Shown here in pieces: positions 49,547 through 58,052 of a DNA stretch of 64,000 nucleotides (positions within the stretch are counted from its first letter, which is position 1; the number at the start of each line of letters is the position of its first letter). Position numbers and translations under genes: made by a program. Where the stretch lies: positions 1-64,000 of the forward strand of contig NZ_SRUU01000022.1 in the NCBI RefSeq assembly GCF_004791585.1. The letters run 5' to 3'. The notes under the pieces are model-generated. The model was not told where the DNA came from. It searched no databases and was given only the letters and a program-made list of their open reading frames with translations. The stretch is from Mesorhizobium sp. M1C.F.Ca.ET.210.01.1.1 (GTDB lineage Bacteria > Pseudomonadota > Alphaproteobacteria > Rhizobiales > Rhizobiaceae).

Positions 49547-49783
49547 TCAGGCCGAGGCCTTGTCGATGTACTTCACGGCATCGCCGACAGTCAGGATGGT
49601 CTCGGCGGCGTCGTCCGGAATCTCGACGCCGAACTCTTCTTCGAACGCCATGACGAGTTCGACCGTATCGAGGCTGTCCGCGCCCAGATCGTCGATGAAG
49701 CTCGCCTGCTCCGTCACTTTATCGGCATCGACGCCGAGATGCTCGATGACGATCTTCTTGACGCGCTCTGCGGTGTCACTCAT
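49547..49783 (-). CDS. acpP: Acyl carrier protein
   Basis: This 78-residue acidic protein has the phosphopantetheine attachment serine in GADSLDTVEL (Ser37). It carries growing acyl chains in fatty-acid synthesis. It lies between fabG and fabF in the typical order fabD-fabG-acpP-fabF. Confidence 0.97.
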   Translation of the reverse strand: MSDTAERVKKIVIEHLGVDADKVTEQASFIDDLGADSLDTVELVMAFEEEFGVEIPDDAAETILTVGDAVKYIDKASA

Positions 49784-49950
49784 TTGGGGCCTCGTCTTAC
49801 GTTGTGTTGTCTTCGTTAGCGGGCGGAATGCCGCTAATCAAGCTGAAAGATGGTCTTGTGGGAAACGCAACGCCACAGGACCGGTTTTTGCCCGAACCGC
49901 CGGGTTGCCGGCCGCATTACACGAAAAAAGGCGGGCGTCCAAGCCGAAAT

Positions 49951-49983
49951 GGCTGTTTTCACAGCCCACCGACCTTGGTCGGT
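49951..49983 (-). terminator. Weak hairpins between fabG and acpP
   Basis: A 6-base stem ggctgt/acagcc (49951-49956 with 49961-49966) and a palindrome accgac/gtcggt (about 49968-49983, touching the fabG stop) lie at the end of fabG. They might attenuate transcription and raise acpP expression relative to fabG, but no T-run is present. Confidence 0.25.
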
Positions 49984-50720
49984 TAGATCATCGCCATGCC
50001 GCCATTGACGTGGATTGTCTGGCCGGTGACGTATGCCGCTTCGTTCGAAGCGAGATAGGCGACCGCCGAAGCAACCTCGGCGCTGGTGCCCATGCGCCTG
50101 GTCGGAATCGCCGCCATGATCGTCTCCTTCTGCTTGTCGTTGAGCTTGTCGGTCATGGCCGATTCGATGAAGCCCGGGGCGACGCAGTTGACGGTGATGT
50201 TGCGGGTGGCGATCTCCTGCGCCAGCGACTTGGAAAAGCCGATCATGCCGGCCTTGGAGGCGCAGTAATTGGTCTGGCCGGGATTGCCGGTGACGCCGAC
50301 CACGGAAGTGATGTTGATGATGCGGCCATGGCGGCGACGCATCATCGGATGGGTGAGCTCGCGGGTGAGCCGGAACACCGCGGTGAGGTTCACCTCCAGC
50401 ACCGAATCCCAGTCGGCGTCCGACATGCGCACGAACAGGCCGTCCTTGGTGATGCCGGCATTGTTGACCAGAATGTCGACGCCCTCCAGATCGGCCTCGG
50501 CCTTCTGGCCAAGCGCCTTGACCGCGTCGCGGTTGGTGAGGTCCGCCGGGAACAGCTTCACGCGCTCGCCCAGCTCGCCGGCGAGCGTTTCCAGCTTCTC
50601 GACCCGGGTGCCGTGCAGGCCGACGACGGCGCCCTGGCTGTGCAGTACCCTGGCGATCGCCTCGCCGATGCCTCCCGATGCGCCGGTAACGAGCGCCTTG
50701 CGGCCGGTCAGTTCGAACAT
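49983..50720 (-). CDS. fabG: 3-oxoacyl-ACP reductase
   Basis: The 245-residue classical SDR has ALVTGASGGIGEAIAR (NADP site), NNAGITKDGLFVRM, and the catalytic Ser, Tyr and Lys (INITSVVG, NYCASKAG). It reduces beta-ketoacyl-ACP. The start lies 4 bases downstream of an unusual intruding antitoxin-like gene that separates it from fabD. Confidence 0.95.
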   Translation of the reverse strand: MFELTGRKALVTGASGGIGEAIARVLHSQGAVVGLHGTRVEKLETLAGELGERVKLFPADLTNRDAVKALGQKAEADLEGVDILVNNAGITKDGLFVRMSDADWDSVLEVNLTAVFRLTRELTHPMMRRRHGRIINITSVVGVTGNPGQTNYCASKAGMIGFSKSLAQEIATRNITVNCVAPGFIESAMTDKLNDKQKETIMAAIPTRRMGTSAEVASAVAYLASNEAAYVTGQTIHVNGGMAMI

Positions 50721-50724
50721 TTCT

Positions 50725-50997
50725 TCAACCTCTCTCTTCCGGACGCCCCGCTAGCGACCCTCGTTCTGTATTCGTCATGCTGTCCAGGCCATACCAGAAG
50801 TTCTCGGCGCTCACGACTGATTCTTCGCCGAGCCTGATCCGCTCCTGCACTTCCGCAGCTAGATAGTAGTCCTCAAGATCTTCGAGTCCGCGCTCAACGA
50901 AATCTGGCAGGTGCTGAGCTTTGCTTCGACCCGTCTTCCACGCCAGATCCTCCAGGCGTTGCTCAATTTCGGGAGAAGGTCGAACCGATGTGGGCAT
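50725..50997 (-). CDS. RelB/CopG-like ribbon-helix-helix antitoxin, orphan
   Basis: The 90-residue protein begins MPTSVRPSPEIEQRLEDLA and contains GRSKAQHLPDFVERGLEDLEDYYLAAEVQERI, the pattern of RHH antitoxins of the RelB/DinJ type. The C-terminal part (SAENFWYGLD) is followed by an 18-residue extension (SMTNTERGSLAGRPEERG) that antitoxins of this size usually lack, as if the original stop were lost. No RelE/ParE toxin is present between it and fabG. It sits between fabD and fabG, where alphaproteobacteria normally have no gene. Probably a relic or a domesticated regulator. Confidence 0.72.
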   Translation of the reverse strand: MPTSVRPSPEIEQRLEDLAWKTGRSKAQHLPDFVERGLEDLEDYYLAAEVQERIRLGEESVVSAENFWYGLDSMTNTERGSLAGRPEERG

Positions 50998-51031
50998 GCC
51001 GCACCTGCGGATGAAATTGAAACGCCCCTGC

Positions 51032-51985
51032 TTACACTAAAGCCGCCAGCGCCGCCTCGACCTCCGCCGCGGTGCCGACGGCGCCTGTGGCGATGTCGCG
51101 GTTGATGCGGCGCGCCAGGCCTGACAGCACCTTGCCGGCGCCGACTTCGTAGAGCGTCGCGACACCGTTCTGGCCGAACCATTCCACCGTCTCGCGCCAG
51201 CGCACGCGGCCGGTTACCTGCTGGACAAGGCGGCGGGCGATCTCGTCCGGGTCGCTCGTCGGGGTGACGGTGACGTTGGAGACGACCGGAACCATCGGCG
51301 CCGTCTTCGCCACGCCGGCCAGCGCCTCGCGCATGATCTCGGCCGCCGGCGCCATCAGCGCCGAATGGAAGGGGGCGGAGACCTGCAGCATCAGCGCGCG
51401 CTTGGCGCCCTTTTCGGTGCAGAGTTTCGCCGCCAGCTCGACGGCGGCCTTGGCGCCGGAGATCACCAGCTGGCCGCCGCCATTGTCGTTGGCGATCTGG
51501 CAAACCGCCCCTTTGGCCGAGCCCTGTCCCGCTTCCGCGCAGGCGGCTTCGACATCCGCCTGCTCCAGCCCGATGATCGCCGCCATGGCGCCCTCGCCCG
51601 CCGGCACCGCCGCCTGCATGGCATTGCCGCGGGTGCGCAGCAGCCGTGCCGCATCGGCGACCGAGACGAAGCCGGAAGCGGCAAGCGCCGAATATTCGCC
51701 TAGCGAATGGCCGGCGACGTAAGACACCTTATCCTTCAGCGAAAAGCCGCGCGATTCCAGCGCCCGAAGCGCCGCAAGCGACACCGCCATCAGCGCCGGC
51801 TGGGCGTTGGCCGTCAGCGTCAGGGCTTCTTCCGGCCCTTCCCAGATCAGCGTCGACAGCTTTTCGCCGAGCGCCTCGTCAACTTCCTCGAATACGCGGC
51901 GCGCCTCGGAAAAAGCATCGGCGAGGTCCTTGCCCATGCCGACAGACTGGCTGCCCTGTCCCGGAAAGGTGAATGCGACGGCCAT
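51032..51985 (-). CDS. fabD: Malonyl-CoA:ACP transacylase
   Basis: The 317-residue enzyme begins MAVAFTFPGQGSQSVGMG and has the catalytic Ser94 in GHSLGEYSA, with the His in APFHSALM. It loads malonate onto ACP. It heads the fabD-(antitoxin)-fabG-acpP-fabF run and is divergent from the phosphoglycerol-transferase-like gene. Confidence 0.95.
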   Translation of the reverse strand: MAVAFTFPGQGSQSVGMGKDLADAFSEARRVFEEVDEALGEKLSTLIWEGPEEALTLTANAQPALMAVSLAALRALESRGFSLKDKVSYVAGHSLGEYSALAASGFVSVADAARLLRTRGNAMQAAVPAGEGAMAAIIGLEQADVEAACAEAGQGSAKGAVCQIANDNGGGQLVISGAKAAVELAAKLCTEKGAKRALMLQVSAPFHSALMAPAAEIMREALAGVAKTAPMVPVVSNVTVTPTSDPDEIARRLVQQVTGRVRWRETVEWFGQNGVATLYEVGAGKVLSGLARRINRDIATGAVGTAAEVEAALAALV

Positions 51986-52258
51986 CTTAGCGTCTCCAGC
52001 GGCTTGTTTTTCCCTGCCTCTGGCGCAAGGCGGACGGCCAAGTCAAGCCCGCAGGCGCCCGTTCCGCGCCTATTTCAGCCGGGAAACGAGCCGAGTTGCC
52101 TGTTCCAAAAGGCTTTTTGGCGATCACACCTGATGAAAACCGCTCACGAATCGTTTGCTGGCTCTTCTTATTTCCGCCACAGGCGCTAGCTTGCGTGACA
52201 TTTCGATGACAGTGGCGTGACGCGAGTGGAAGACGCGTAGCAGGGCCGGGGAAGCAAA

Positions 52259-54187
52259 GTGGCAAGGATCAGGAAAGGCGCGGCCAAGCCCGCGCCGCAA
52301 TTTTTGGAAGACGATCCGTCCACCGGCTATCTGCCGGGGCGGAGATGGCCGATCGTCCGTTACGGCCTGGCAACGCTGCTTGCCTCCGCGCTTCTGGTGT
52401 TCGCCATCGAATGGATCGTGCGCGGCGACTTCTTCGGCACGGTCGACTTCTTCCTGCAGCCCTTCAAGCCGGGCTGGACGACCATCATCGTCTTTGCGCT
52501 GGTGCTGATTGGCCTCGACGCCATACTCGGCCGCAGCCATCAGAGCCTGATGATCGTGGCGCCGCTGACGCTGGCATTGGCCTTCGTCGGCCATCAGAAA
52601 TCGCATTATCTCGGCGATCCGCTCTATCCGACCGATTTCCTCTATGCCCGCCAGATCATGGCGCTGATGCCGCTTCTGGTGCGCGAGCGACCCTGGACCG
52701 CGTTGATGCTCGCCGCGGCCATCGTCGCCAGCCTGACACTGCTCGTCTATGGCTGGCGGCTCTGGCGCCGGCGCGTGCCGATCCTCAGCCGCAAGGGACG
52801 GCTGGCGCGGCTGTCGCTGGCCGTGCCGCTGCTCGCCTTCTTCGTCTCGATCATGGACTACGCCACCTTCTCGTGGACGCGCGACAGGCTGCAGATCATC
52901 CCGATTATGTGGGACCAGAAGGAGAACTACGCCTCGAACGGCTTCGCGCTCGCCTTCGCGATGAACGTGCCGATGGCGCATGTCTCGGCCCCGCCTGGCT
53001 ATACCGACAAGACGCTGGACGCGATCACGCGTCCCGACGTCGCCGCCACGGTGCCGGACGAGAAGCCCGACATCATCGTGGTGATGAGCGAATCCTTCTG
53101 GGATTCGACGGAGCTTCCCGGCGTCAGCATCAAGCCCGATCCGATCCCGACGGTGCGGGCGCTGCGCTCGGGCTCGATGTTCTCGCCGGAATTCGGCGGC
53201 ATGACAGCCAATATCGAGTTCGAGGCGCTGACCGGCTTCTCCAACGCCTTCCTGCCGGCGGGCTCGATCCCTTACCAGCAATATGTGCGCGCGCCGACGC
53301 CGTCGCTGGCGACCTTCCTGAAAAGCGAGGGCTACCGGGCCCGCGCCATCCATCCGGGCACCAACTGGTTCTGGAACCGCGGCGCCGTCTACGCCGATTT
53401 CGGCTTCAACGAGTTCCGTTCGGAAGAGACGCTGCCGCCGATGGAAAAGCGCGGGCCGTTGGCTTCCGACGCGGCGATGACCGACGAGATCATCCGCGAG
53501 GCCGACGCCAGCGAGGACCCGGTGTTCCTGTTCGCGGTCAGCCTGCAGAACCACGGGCCCTACGAGCCCTACCGCTATTACAATCCGACCCATACGATCG
53601 ACGCGCCGATCAGCAGCTGGGCGCGGGAATCGCTGCTCTCCTATGCCGAAGGCTCGGCCGATGCAGATCGCGGCCTGCAGCGCCTGATCGACTGGGCGAA
53701 GAAGCGCGAGCGGCCGACCATCGTCGCCTTCTTCGGCGACCATCTGCCGCCGCTCGGCCCGGTCTATGTCGAGACCGGCTTCCTCAAGGACAATGTCGCG
53801 CCGCGCAAGGAGCCGACGCCCGAAGCCGCGCTCGAGCATCACGACACACCGCTGATCATCTGGTCGAACCGCTCCGGTCCGGTGGAGAACCTGGGCTCGG
53901 TCAGCCCGGCCTTCCTGCCTTACCATATCCTCACCACGGCCGGGATCACGCACCCCTATTACACCGGTTTCCTCGGCGCTCTGCGCGAGCGCTACCGGGT
54001 GGTCGACCGCAACCTTTTGCTGTCGCGCTTTGGCGAGGCGACGCCCGACTGGGCGAGGCAGAAGAAGATCGATCCGCAGATCAACGATTTCCGGCTGATC
54101 CAGTACGACATGATGTTCGGCAAGCGCCGCATAGCGCCCGACTTCTTCCCCGAAACGATCGTCCCGCTCGTCGCGCATACGAGCTGA
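52259..54187 (+). CDS. LTA synthase/phosphoglycerol transferase family membrane protein
   Basis: The 642-residue protein begins at GTG 52259 (GGGGAAG upstream). Five hydrophobic helices occupy the first 210 residues. A periplasmic sulfatase-fold domain follows, with DIIVVMSESFWDST (the catalytic residue lies downstream in FGGMTANIEFEALTG, whose Thr is the usual nucleophile), and FAVSLQNHGPYEPY and FFGDHLPPLG as metal ligands. This is the LtaS/OpgB/CgmB architecture. In rhizobia CgmB adds phosphoglycerol to periplasmic cyclic glucans, a plausible role here. Confidence 0.85.
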   Translation: MARIRKGAAKPAPQFLEDDPSTGYLPGRRWPIVRYGLATLLASALLVFAIEWIVRGDFFGTVDFFLQPFKPGWTTIIVFALVLIGLDAILGRSHQSLMIVAPLTLALAFVGHQKSHYLGDPLYPTDFLYARQIMALMPLLVRERPWTALMLAAAIVASLTLLVYGWRLWRRRVPILSRKGRLARLSLAVPLLAFFVSIMDYATFSWTRDRLQIIPIMWDQKENYASNGFALAFAMNVPMAHVSAPPGYTDKTLDAITRPDVAATVPDEKPDIIVVMSESFWDSTELPGVSIKPDPIPTVRALRSGSMFSPEFGGMTANIEFEALTGFSNAFLPAGSIPYQQYVRAPTPSLATFLKSEGYRARAIHPGTNWFWNRGAVYADFGFNEFRSEETLPPMEKRGPLASDAAMTDEIIREADASEDPVFLFAVSLQNHGPYEPYRYYNPTHTIDAPISSWARESLLSYAEGSADADRGLQRLIDWAKKRERPTIVAFFGDHLPPLGPVYVETGFLKDNVAPRKEPTPEAALEHHDTPLIIWSNRSGPVENLGSVSPAFLPYHILTTAGITHPYYTGFLGALRERYRVVDRNLLLSRFGEATPDWARQKKIDPQINDFRLIQYDMMFGKRRIAPDFFPETIVPLVAHTS

Positions 54188-54513
54188 GCCTGCCACTATT
54201 TGCGCGAGCGCCGGAGCTTTGCGGCCATGCGGCATCGTGGGATCGTCGATCCTGTCTCCCGCCCTTGCCTTCCTCAGGAATTGCTGTATAGACGCCGGCA
54301 ATCTGCCGGTCCTTGCTGGGGGCTGAACGGAGGGCCGTGGCTTTTCGAAGGCCACGTCATGAAGCCATAAGCGCTTTTGGCCTCCCGTGTCTCCGCTCTC
54401 GACCGTCTCGTGATGCTCCTTTCTTCCCCGCTCCTTCGCGACCGGGTCAGACAAGTTGCAGAGGCTTAGCCGCGAGGGCCGGTAAGAGAAACGAAGAAAG
54501 GCAGAAAGACATA
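54188..54513. other. Leader region of rpsF
   Basis: The 326 bases upstream of rpsF hold no gene. There is a hairpin gtggcttt/aaggccac at 54337-54355 with a short loop. The stretch 54440-54513 is purine-rich before the start. A regulatory leader for S6/S18 is known in other bacteria; I cannot confirm the structure here. Confidence 0.4.
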
Positions 54514-54996
54514 ATGGCTCTTTACGAACATGTGTTTCTTGCCCGGCAGGACCTGTCGCAGCAGCAGGTTGATGCGCTTGTCGAACAGTACAAGGGCGTC
54601 ATCACCGCCAACGGCGGATCGGTCGGCCGGATCGAGAACTGGGGACTGAAGTCCCTCACCTACCGGGTCAAGAAGAACCGGAAGGCTTACTATACGCTGA
54701 TGGACATCACCTGCCCGCCGGCCGCGCTCAACGAAATGGAGCGCCAGATGGGCCTGTCGGAAGACGTGCTGCGCTTCCTCACCATCAAGGTCGAGGCGCA
54801 TGAGGAAGGCCCCTCGGCGATGATGCAGAAGCGCGAGGAGCGCTCGGAGCGCGGCGGCTTCGGCGACCGTGACCGCGGTGATCGTGGCCCGCGCAGCTTC
54901 GGCGACCGCGACCGCGGTGATCGTGGCCCGCGCAGCTTCGATGGCGAGCGCGGTCCGCGCCGTCCGCGCGAAGGCGTTGAAGGGAGTGCAGAATAA
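54514..54996 (+). CDS. rpsF: 30S ribosomal protein S6
   Basis: The 160-residue protein starts MALYEHVFLARQDLSQQQ and has the S6 fold in residues 1-100 (GRIENWGLKSLTYRVKKNRKA). The C-terminal tail (about 108-160) is rich in Arg, Gly and Asp and includes two perfect copies of FGDRDRGDRGPRS. S6 binds 16S rRNA with S18. rpsR overlaps its stop by one base (TAATG). Confidence 0.95.
   Translation: MALYEHVFLARQDLSQQQVDALVEQYKGVITANGGSVGRIENWGLKSLTYRVKKNRKAYYTLMDITCPPAALNEMERQMGLSEDVLRFLTIKVEAHEEGPSAMMQKREERSERGGFGDRDRGDRGPRSFGDRDRGDRGPRSFDGERGPRRPREGVEGSAE
54859..54936 (+). repeat. 39-base tandem repeat in rpsF
   Basis: Two adjacent 39-base units (54859-54897 and 54898-54936), differing by one base, each encode the 13-residue unit FGDRDRGDRGPRS in the tail of S6. 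Their near-identity at DNA level implies a recent duplication. Confidence 0.8.
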
Positions 54997-55244
54997 TGGT
55001 CGACATCAACCAGATCCCGACCCGGCGTCCGTTCCACCGCCGCCGCAAGACCTGCCCGTTCTCTGGCGCCAATGCTCCGAAGATCGACTACAAGGACGTG
55101 CGTCTGCTGCAGCGCTACATTTCCGAGCGCGGCAAGATCGTACCGTCGCGCATCACCGCCGTCAGCCAGAAGAAGCAGCGCGAGCTCGCCAAGGCGATCA
55201 AGCGCGCCCGCTTCCTCGGCCTGCTGCCCTACGTGGTTCGCTAA
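54996..55244 (+). CDS. rpsR: 30S ribosomal protein S18
   Basis: The 82-residue basic protein contains RRKTCPFSGANAPKIDYKD and VPSRITAVSQKKQRELAKAIKRARFLGLLPY, the S18 signature. It pairs with S6 on the 30S platform. Start codon overlaps the rpsF stop. Confidence 0.96.
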   Translation: MVDINQIPTRRPFHRRRKTCPFSGANAPKIDYKDVRLLQRYISERGKIVPSRITAVSQKKQRELAKAIKRARFLGLLPYVVR

Positions 55245-55258
55245 GGCCTTTGGTTTGA

Positions 55259-55303
55259 CCATGATCTTACCCGAAAACCGGTATCCACTTTTCGGGATCA
55301 TGG
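55259..55303. repeat. Rhizobial intergenic palindromic element
   Basis: The outer stem ccatgatc/gatcatgg and inner stem ccgaaaa/ttttcgg enclose ccggtatccac. It is a diverged copy of the element at 43123-43167 (both contain an inner CCGAAA/TTTCGG stem around CCGGT-TCCAC). It lies between rpsR and rplI. Confidence 0.7.
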
Positions 55304-55508
55304 TCTAGCTCGAGCGGGCGGTTCGCCGCCCGCTTCCTTCCCCACGGCGACGGGCGCCGCTGGGTTCGCATCAAATCCCGAGTTGGATTTCGAAAGAAAT
55401 CCTAACTGCCGACAGGCAGGACAGCGACACCGGCGGCAACGCCCCTTTTGCTTCCTGACCTGTTCCGAAGAATTCGGCGCCTGCGCCTAACCTGAAAGGA
55501 ACAAAACC

Positions 55509-56093
55509 ATGGAAGTGATCCTTCTCGAACGCATTTCCCGCCTCGGCCAGATGGGCGACACCGTCAAGGTCAAGGACGGGTTCGCCCGCAATTTCCTGCT
55601 GCCGCAGGGCAAGGCGCTGCGCGCCAACGAAGCCAACAAGAAGAAGTTCGAGGGCCAGCGCGCCCAGCTCGAAGCCCGTAACCTCGAGCGCAAGTCGGAG
55701 GCCTCGCAGATCGCCGAGAAGCTCGACGGCAAGAGCTTCATCGTCGTGCGCTCGGCCGGCGAGACCGGCCAGCTCTACGGCTCGGTGTCGACCCGCGACA
55801 TCGCCGAACTGCTGACCGCCGAAGGCTTCACCGTCAGCCGCAACCAGATCGAGCTCAACCACCCGATCAAGACCATCGGCCTCACCAATGTGGCGATCGC
55901 GCTGCATCCGGAGGTCGAGGTCACCGTGACGCTCAACATCGCCCGCTCGGCTGACGAGGCGGAGCGCCAGGCCAAGGGCGAGACGCTGACGACCGCCGAA
56001 GCCATCTATGGCGAAGACATCAACGACAACGCCCGGCCGGAAAACTTCTTCGACCCGAACGCCGAGTTCGAAGGCGGCGAAGAAACCGCCTGA
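55509..56093 (+). CDS. rplI: 50S ribosomal protein L9
   Basis: The 194-residue protein begins MEVILLERISRLGQMGDTV and has the long central helix (residues 40-75) and C-terminal domain typical of L9. An acidic extension of about 45 residues follows, as in other Rhizobiales. It binds 23S rRNA at the L1 stalk base. A good intrinsic terminator follows. Confidence 0.95.
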   Translation: MEVILLERISRLGQMGDTVKVKDGFARNFLLPQGKALRANEANKKKFEGQRAQLEARNLERKSEASQIAEKLDGKSFIVVRSAGETGQLYGSVSTRDIAELLTAEGFTVSRNQIELNHPIKTIGLTNVAIALHPEVEVTVTLNIARSADEAERQAKGETLTTAEAIYGEDINDNARPENFFDPNAEFEGGEETA

Positions 56094-56162
56094 TCGACAA
56101 GACTTCATCGACGGGGCCGGAGCGCTGCTCCGGCTCGCAGGTCTTCCAGAATTTCTGGACTA

Positions 56163-56192
56163 ATGCCCGGGCAAACGACCCGGGCATTTTTA
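56163..56192 (+). terminator. Rho-independent terminator after rplI
   Basis: The 9-base stem atgcccggg/cccgggcat (56163-56171 and 56179-56187) is followed by T-rich sequence (tttttat). It ends the rpsF-rpsR-rplI operon. Confidence 0.8.
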
Positions 56193-56368
56193 TGCCAAAT
56201 GGAACTTTTCGAACCCCTATATCTTGAGGCAGACTATAGCGTCGCGCGTCCTTTGGACGCAGAAATGGCGCCATAGTACGTGTGACTTTCGCGCAGGACC
56301 CTCCCGAAACCGGTGCCGTTTTCGGGCCATGCGCAGAAGTCAGCCTGACTTTGAGGGAACATTTGGTC

Positions 56369-57655
56369 ATGAATATTCTTTTGAAGCGCATTCTCGACCG
56401 CCTGGTGCGTACAGGCAATCTCAAGGTCACCGGGCCGAACGGCTCCGCCGTCATTTTTGGCGACGGCAGCGGAGAGCCGGTTCATATGCACATCAAGACC
56501 AGGCATGCCGAGCGCGCCATAAGCTTCGACCCGATGCTGGCTGTGCCGGAAGCCTATATGGACGGCGAACTCGACATTCTCGAAGGCGGCGTGCTGGGCA
56601 TGATGCGCATCGCCTTCCAGAACATGGGCAGCGGCGGCATCGACGCCACATGGTCGAAGGCGATCGAGGGCCTGCGCCACGCATTCCGCCGCCTGCAGCA
56701 GATCAACACCGCCTCGCGCTCGCGCCGCAACGTGCAGCGCCACTACGATCTTTCCGGCGAGCTCTACAAGCTCTTCCTCGACGAGGACATGCAGTATTCC
56801 TGCGCCTATTTCGAGCAGCCCGACATGACGCTGGACGAAGCGCAGGTCGCCAAGAAGCGCCACATCGCCGCGAAGTTGCGGCTCAAAGCCGGGCAGACGG
56901 TGCTCGACATCGGCTCAGGCTGGGGCGGCCTCGGCCTCTACCTTGCCAAGGCCTTCGACGTCGACGTGCAAGGTGTGACGCTGTCGACCGAGCAGCACGG
57001 CGTCGCCACCGACCGCGTGCATGCGATGGGCCTGCAGGGCCGGGTGCATTTCGACCTCAAGGACTACCGCGCGCTGAATGAACGCTTCGACCGCATCGTC
57101 TCGGTCGGCATGTTCGAGCATGTCGGCGTCAACCACTACCGCACCTTCTTCGACAAGGCGGCGACGCTCTTGAAGCCCGACGGCGTGATGCTTCTCCACA
57201 CAATCGGCCGTTCCGGCGTGCCGTGGGCAACCAGCGCCTTCGTCCGCAAATACATCTTCCCCGGCGGCTACATCCCGGCGCTTTCCGAGGTGATGCCGGC
57301 GATCGAGAAGTCCGGCCTCGTCGTCACCGACATCGAGATTCTCAGGCTCCACTACGCCGACACATTGAAGCATTGGGGCCAGCGCTTCGCCGCCAACCGC
57401 GACAAGGCGAAGGCGATCTATGACGAACGCTTCTGCCGCATGTGGGAGTTCTACCTCGCCGCCTCGGAAGCCGCCTTCCGCTGGCAGGACCTGGTCATCT
57501 TCCAGTTCCAGATCGCCAAGAAGAACGACACGCTGCCGATGACGCGCGACTATATGGCCAAATGCGAGAAGGCGCTGAAGGTGCGCGACCTTGGCCACCA
57601 GGAGCCGGCCGCGCCCGCGGCCAAGCCGACGCGCAGACGCAAGGCAGTGGAATAG
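56369..57655 (+). CDS. cfa: Cyclopropane-fatty-acyl-phospholipid synthase
   Basis: The 428-residue enzyme starts MNILLKRILDRLV. It has the CFA N-terminal lipid-binding region and the SAM motif VLDIGSGWGGLGLYLAK. The downstream active site includes VSVGMFEHVG, FVRKYIFPGGYIPAL and the Glu/Tyr/His segments of CmaS-type enzymes. It methylates cis double bonds of membrane phospholipids. A ribosome binding site (GAGGGA) is 12 bases away. The C-terminal tail is Pro/Arg-rich. A terminator lies just before the next gene. Confidence 0.9.
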   Translation: MNILLKRILDRLVRTGNLKVTGPNGSAVIFGDGSGEPVHMHIKTRHAERAISFDPMLAVPEAYMDGELDILEGGVLGMMRIAFQNMGSGGIDATWSKAIEGLRHAFRRLQQINTASRSRRNVQRHYDLSGELYKLFLDEDMQYSCAYFEQPDMTLDEAQVAKKRHIAAKLRLKAGQTVLDIGSGWGGLGLYLAKAFDVDVQGVTLSTEQHGVATDRVHAMGLQGRVHFDLKDYRALNERFDRIVSVGMFEHVGVNHYRTFFDKAATLLKPDGVMLLHTIGRSGVPWATSAFVRKYIFPGGYIPALSEVMPAIEKSGLVVTDIEILRLHYADTLKHWGQRFAANRDKAKAIYDERFCRMWEFYLAASEAAFRWQDLVIFQFQIAKKNDTLPMTRDYMAKCEKALKVRDLGHQEPAAPAAKPTRRRKAVE

Positions 57656-57698
57656 AACCGCCGCCGATTGCCGCTTGCCATTGCGGCCTGACGCCACG

Positions 57699-57727
57699 AA
57701 AAAGGTCTCGTTCGCGAGGCCTTTTTT
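57699..57727 (+). terminator. Rho-independent terminator after cfa
   Basis: An A-rich left arm ending ggtctcg (57699-57710) pairs through a ttcg tetraloop with cgaggcc (57715-57721), followed by six T. It abuts the start of the YnfA-like gene, whose promoter must overlap or lie within cfa's end. Confidence 0.75.
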
Positions 57728-58051
57728 ATGACCTACCTGATCTACATCGCAGCCGCGCTCGCCGAGATCGCCGGCTGCTTCTCTTTCTGGGCCTGGTGGC
57801 GGCTGGCGAAGTCGCCGCTGTGGCTCGTGCCGGGCCTCGTGTCCTTGGCACTGTTCGGCTTCCTTTTGGCGCTCGTCGACGCATCGGCCGCAGGTCGCGC
57901 CTATGCAGCCTATGGCGGCATCTATATCGCCGCCTCGCTCGGCTGGCTTTGGCTGGCCGAAGGCGTGCGCCCCGATCGCTGGGACCTCGCAGGTGCGGCG
58001 CTCTGCATCGTCGGCGCCTCCGTCATCCTCCTCGCGCCGAGAGGAGCCTGA
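57728..58051 (+). CDS. YnfA/UPF0060 family membrane protein
   Basis: The 107-residue protein has four transmembrane helices with the family motifs AEIAGCFSFWAWWRLAKSP, YAAYGGIYIAASLGWLW, and GVRPDRWDLAGAALCIVGASVILLAPR. It is related to small multidrug resistance (SMR)-like proteins but with no proven transport activity. It has only one base before the next start. Confidence 0.9.
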   Translation: MTYLIYIAAALAEIAGCFSFWAWWRLAKSPLWLVPGLVSLALFGFLLALVDASAAGRAYAAYGGIYIAASLGWLWLAEGVRPDRWDLAGAALCIVGASVILLAPRGA

Positions 58052-58052
58052 C

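Noticed and set aside
46144..49653. 1169-codon plus-strand open frame across yicC, mltG and fabF
   Set aside because: It crosses three certain minus-strand genes and is an artefact of GC-rich codon structure.
52124..54454. 776-codon minus-strand open frame over the phosphoglycerol-transferase-like gene
   Set aside because: Composition is Arg/His/Gln-rich with no domains. The plus-strand frame has sulfatase motifs and membrane helices.
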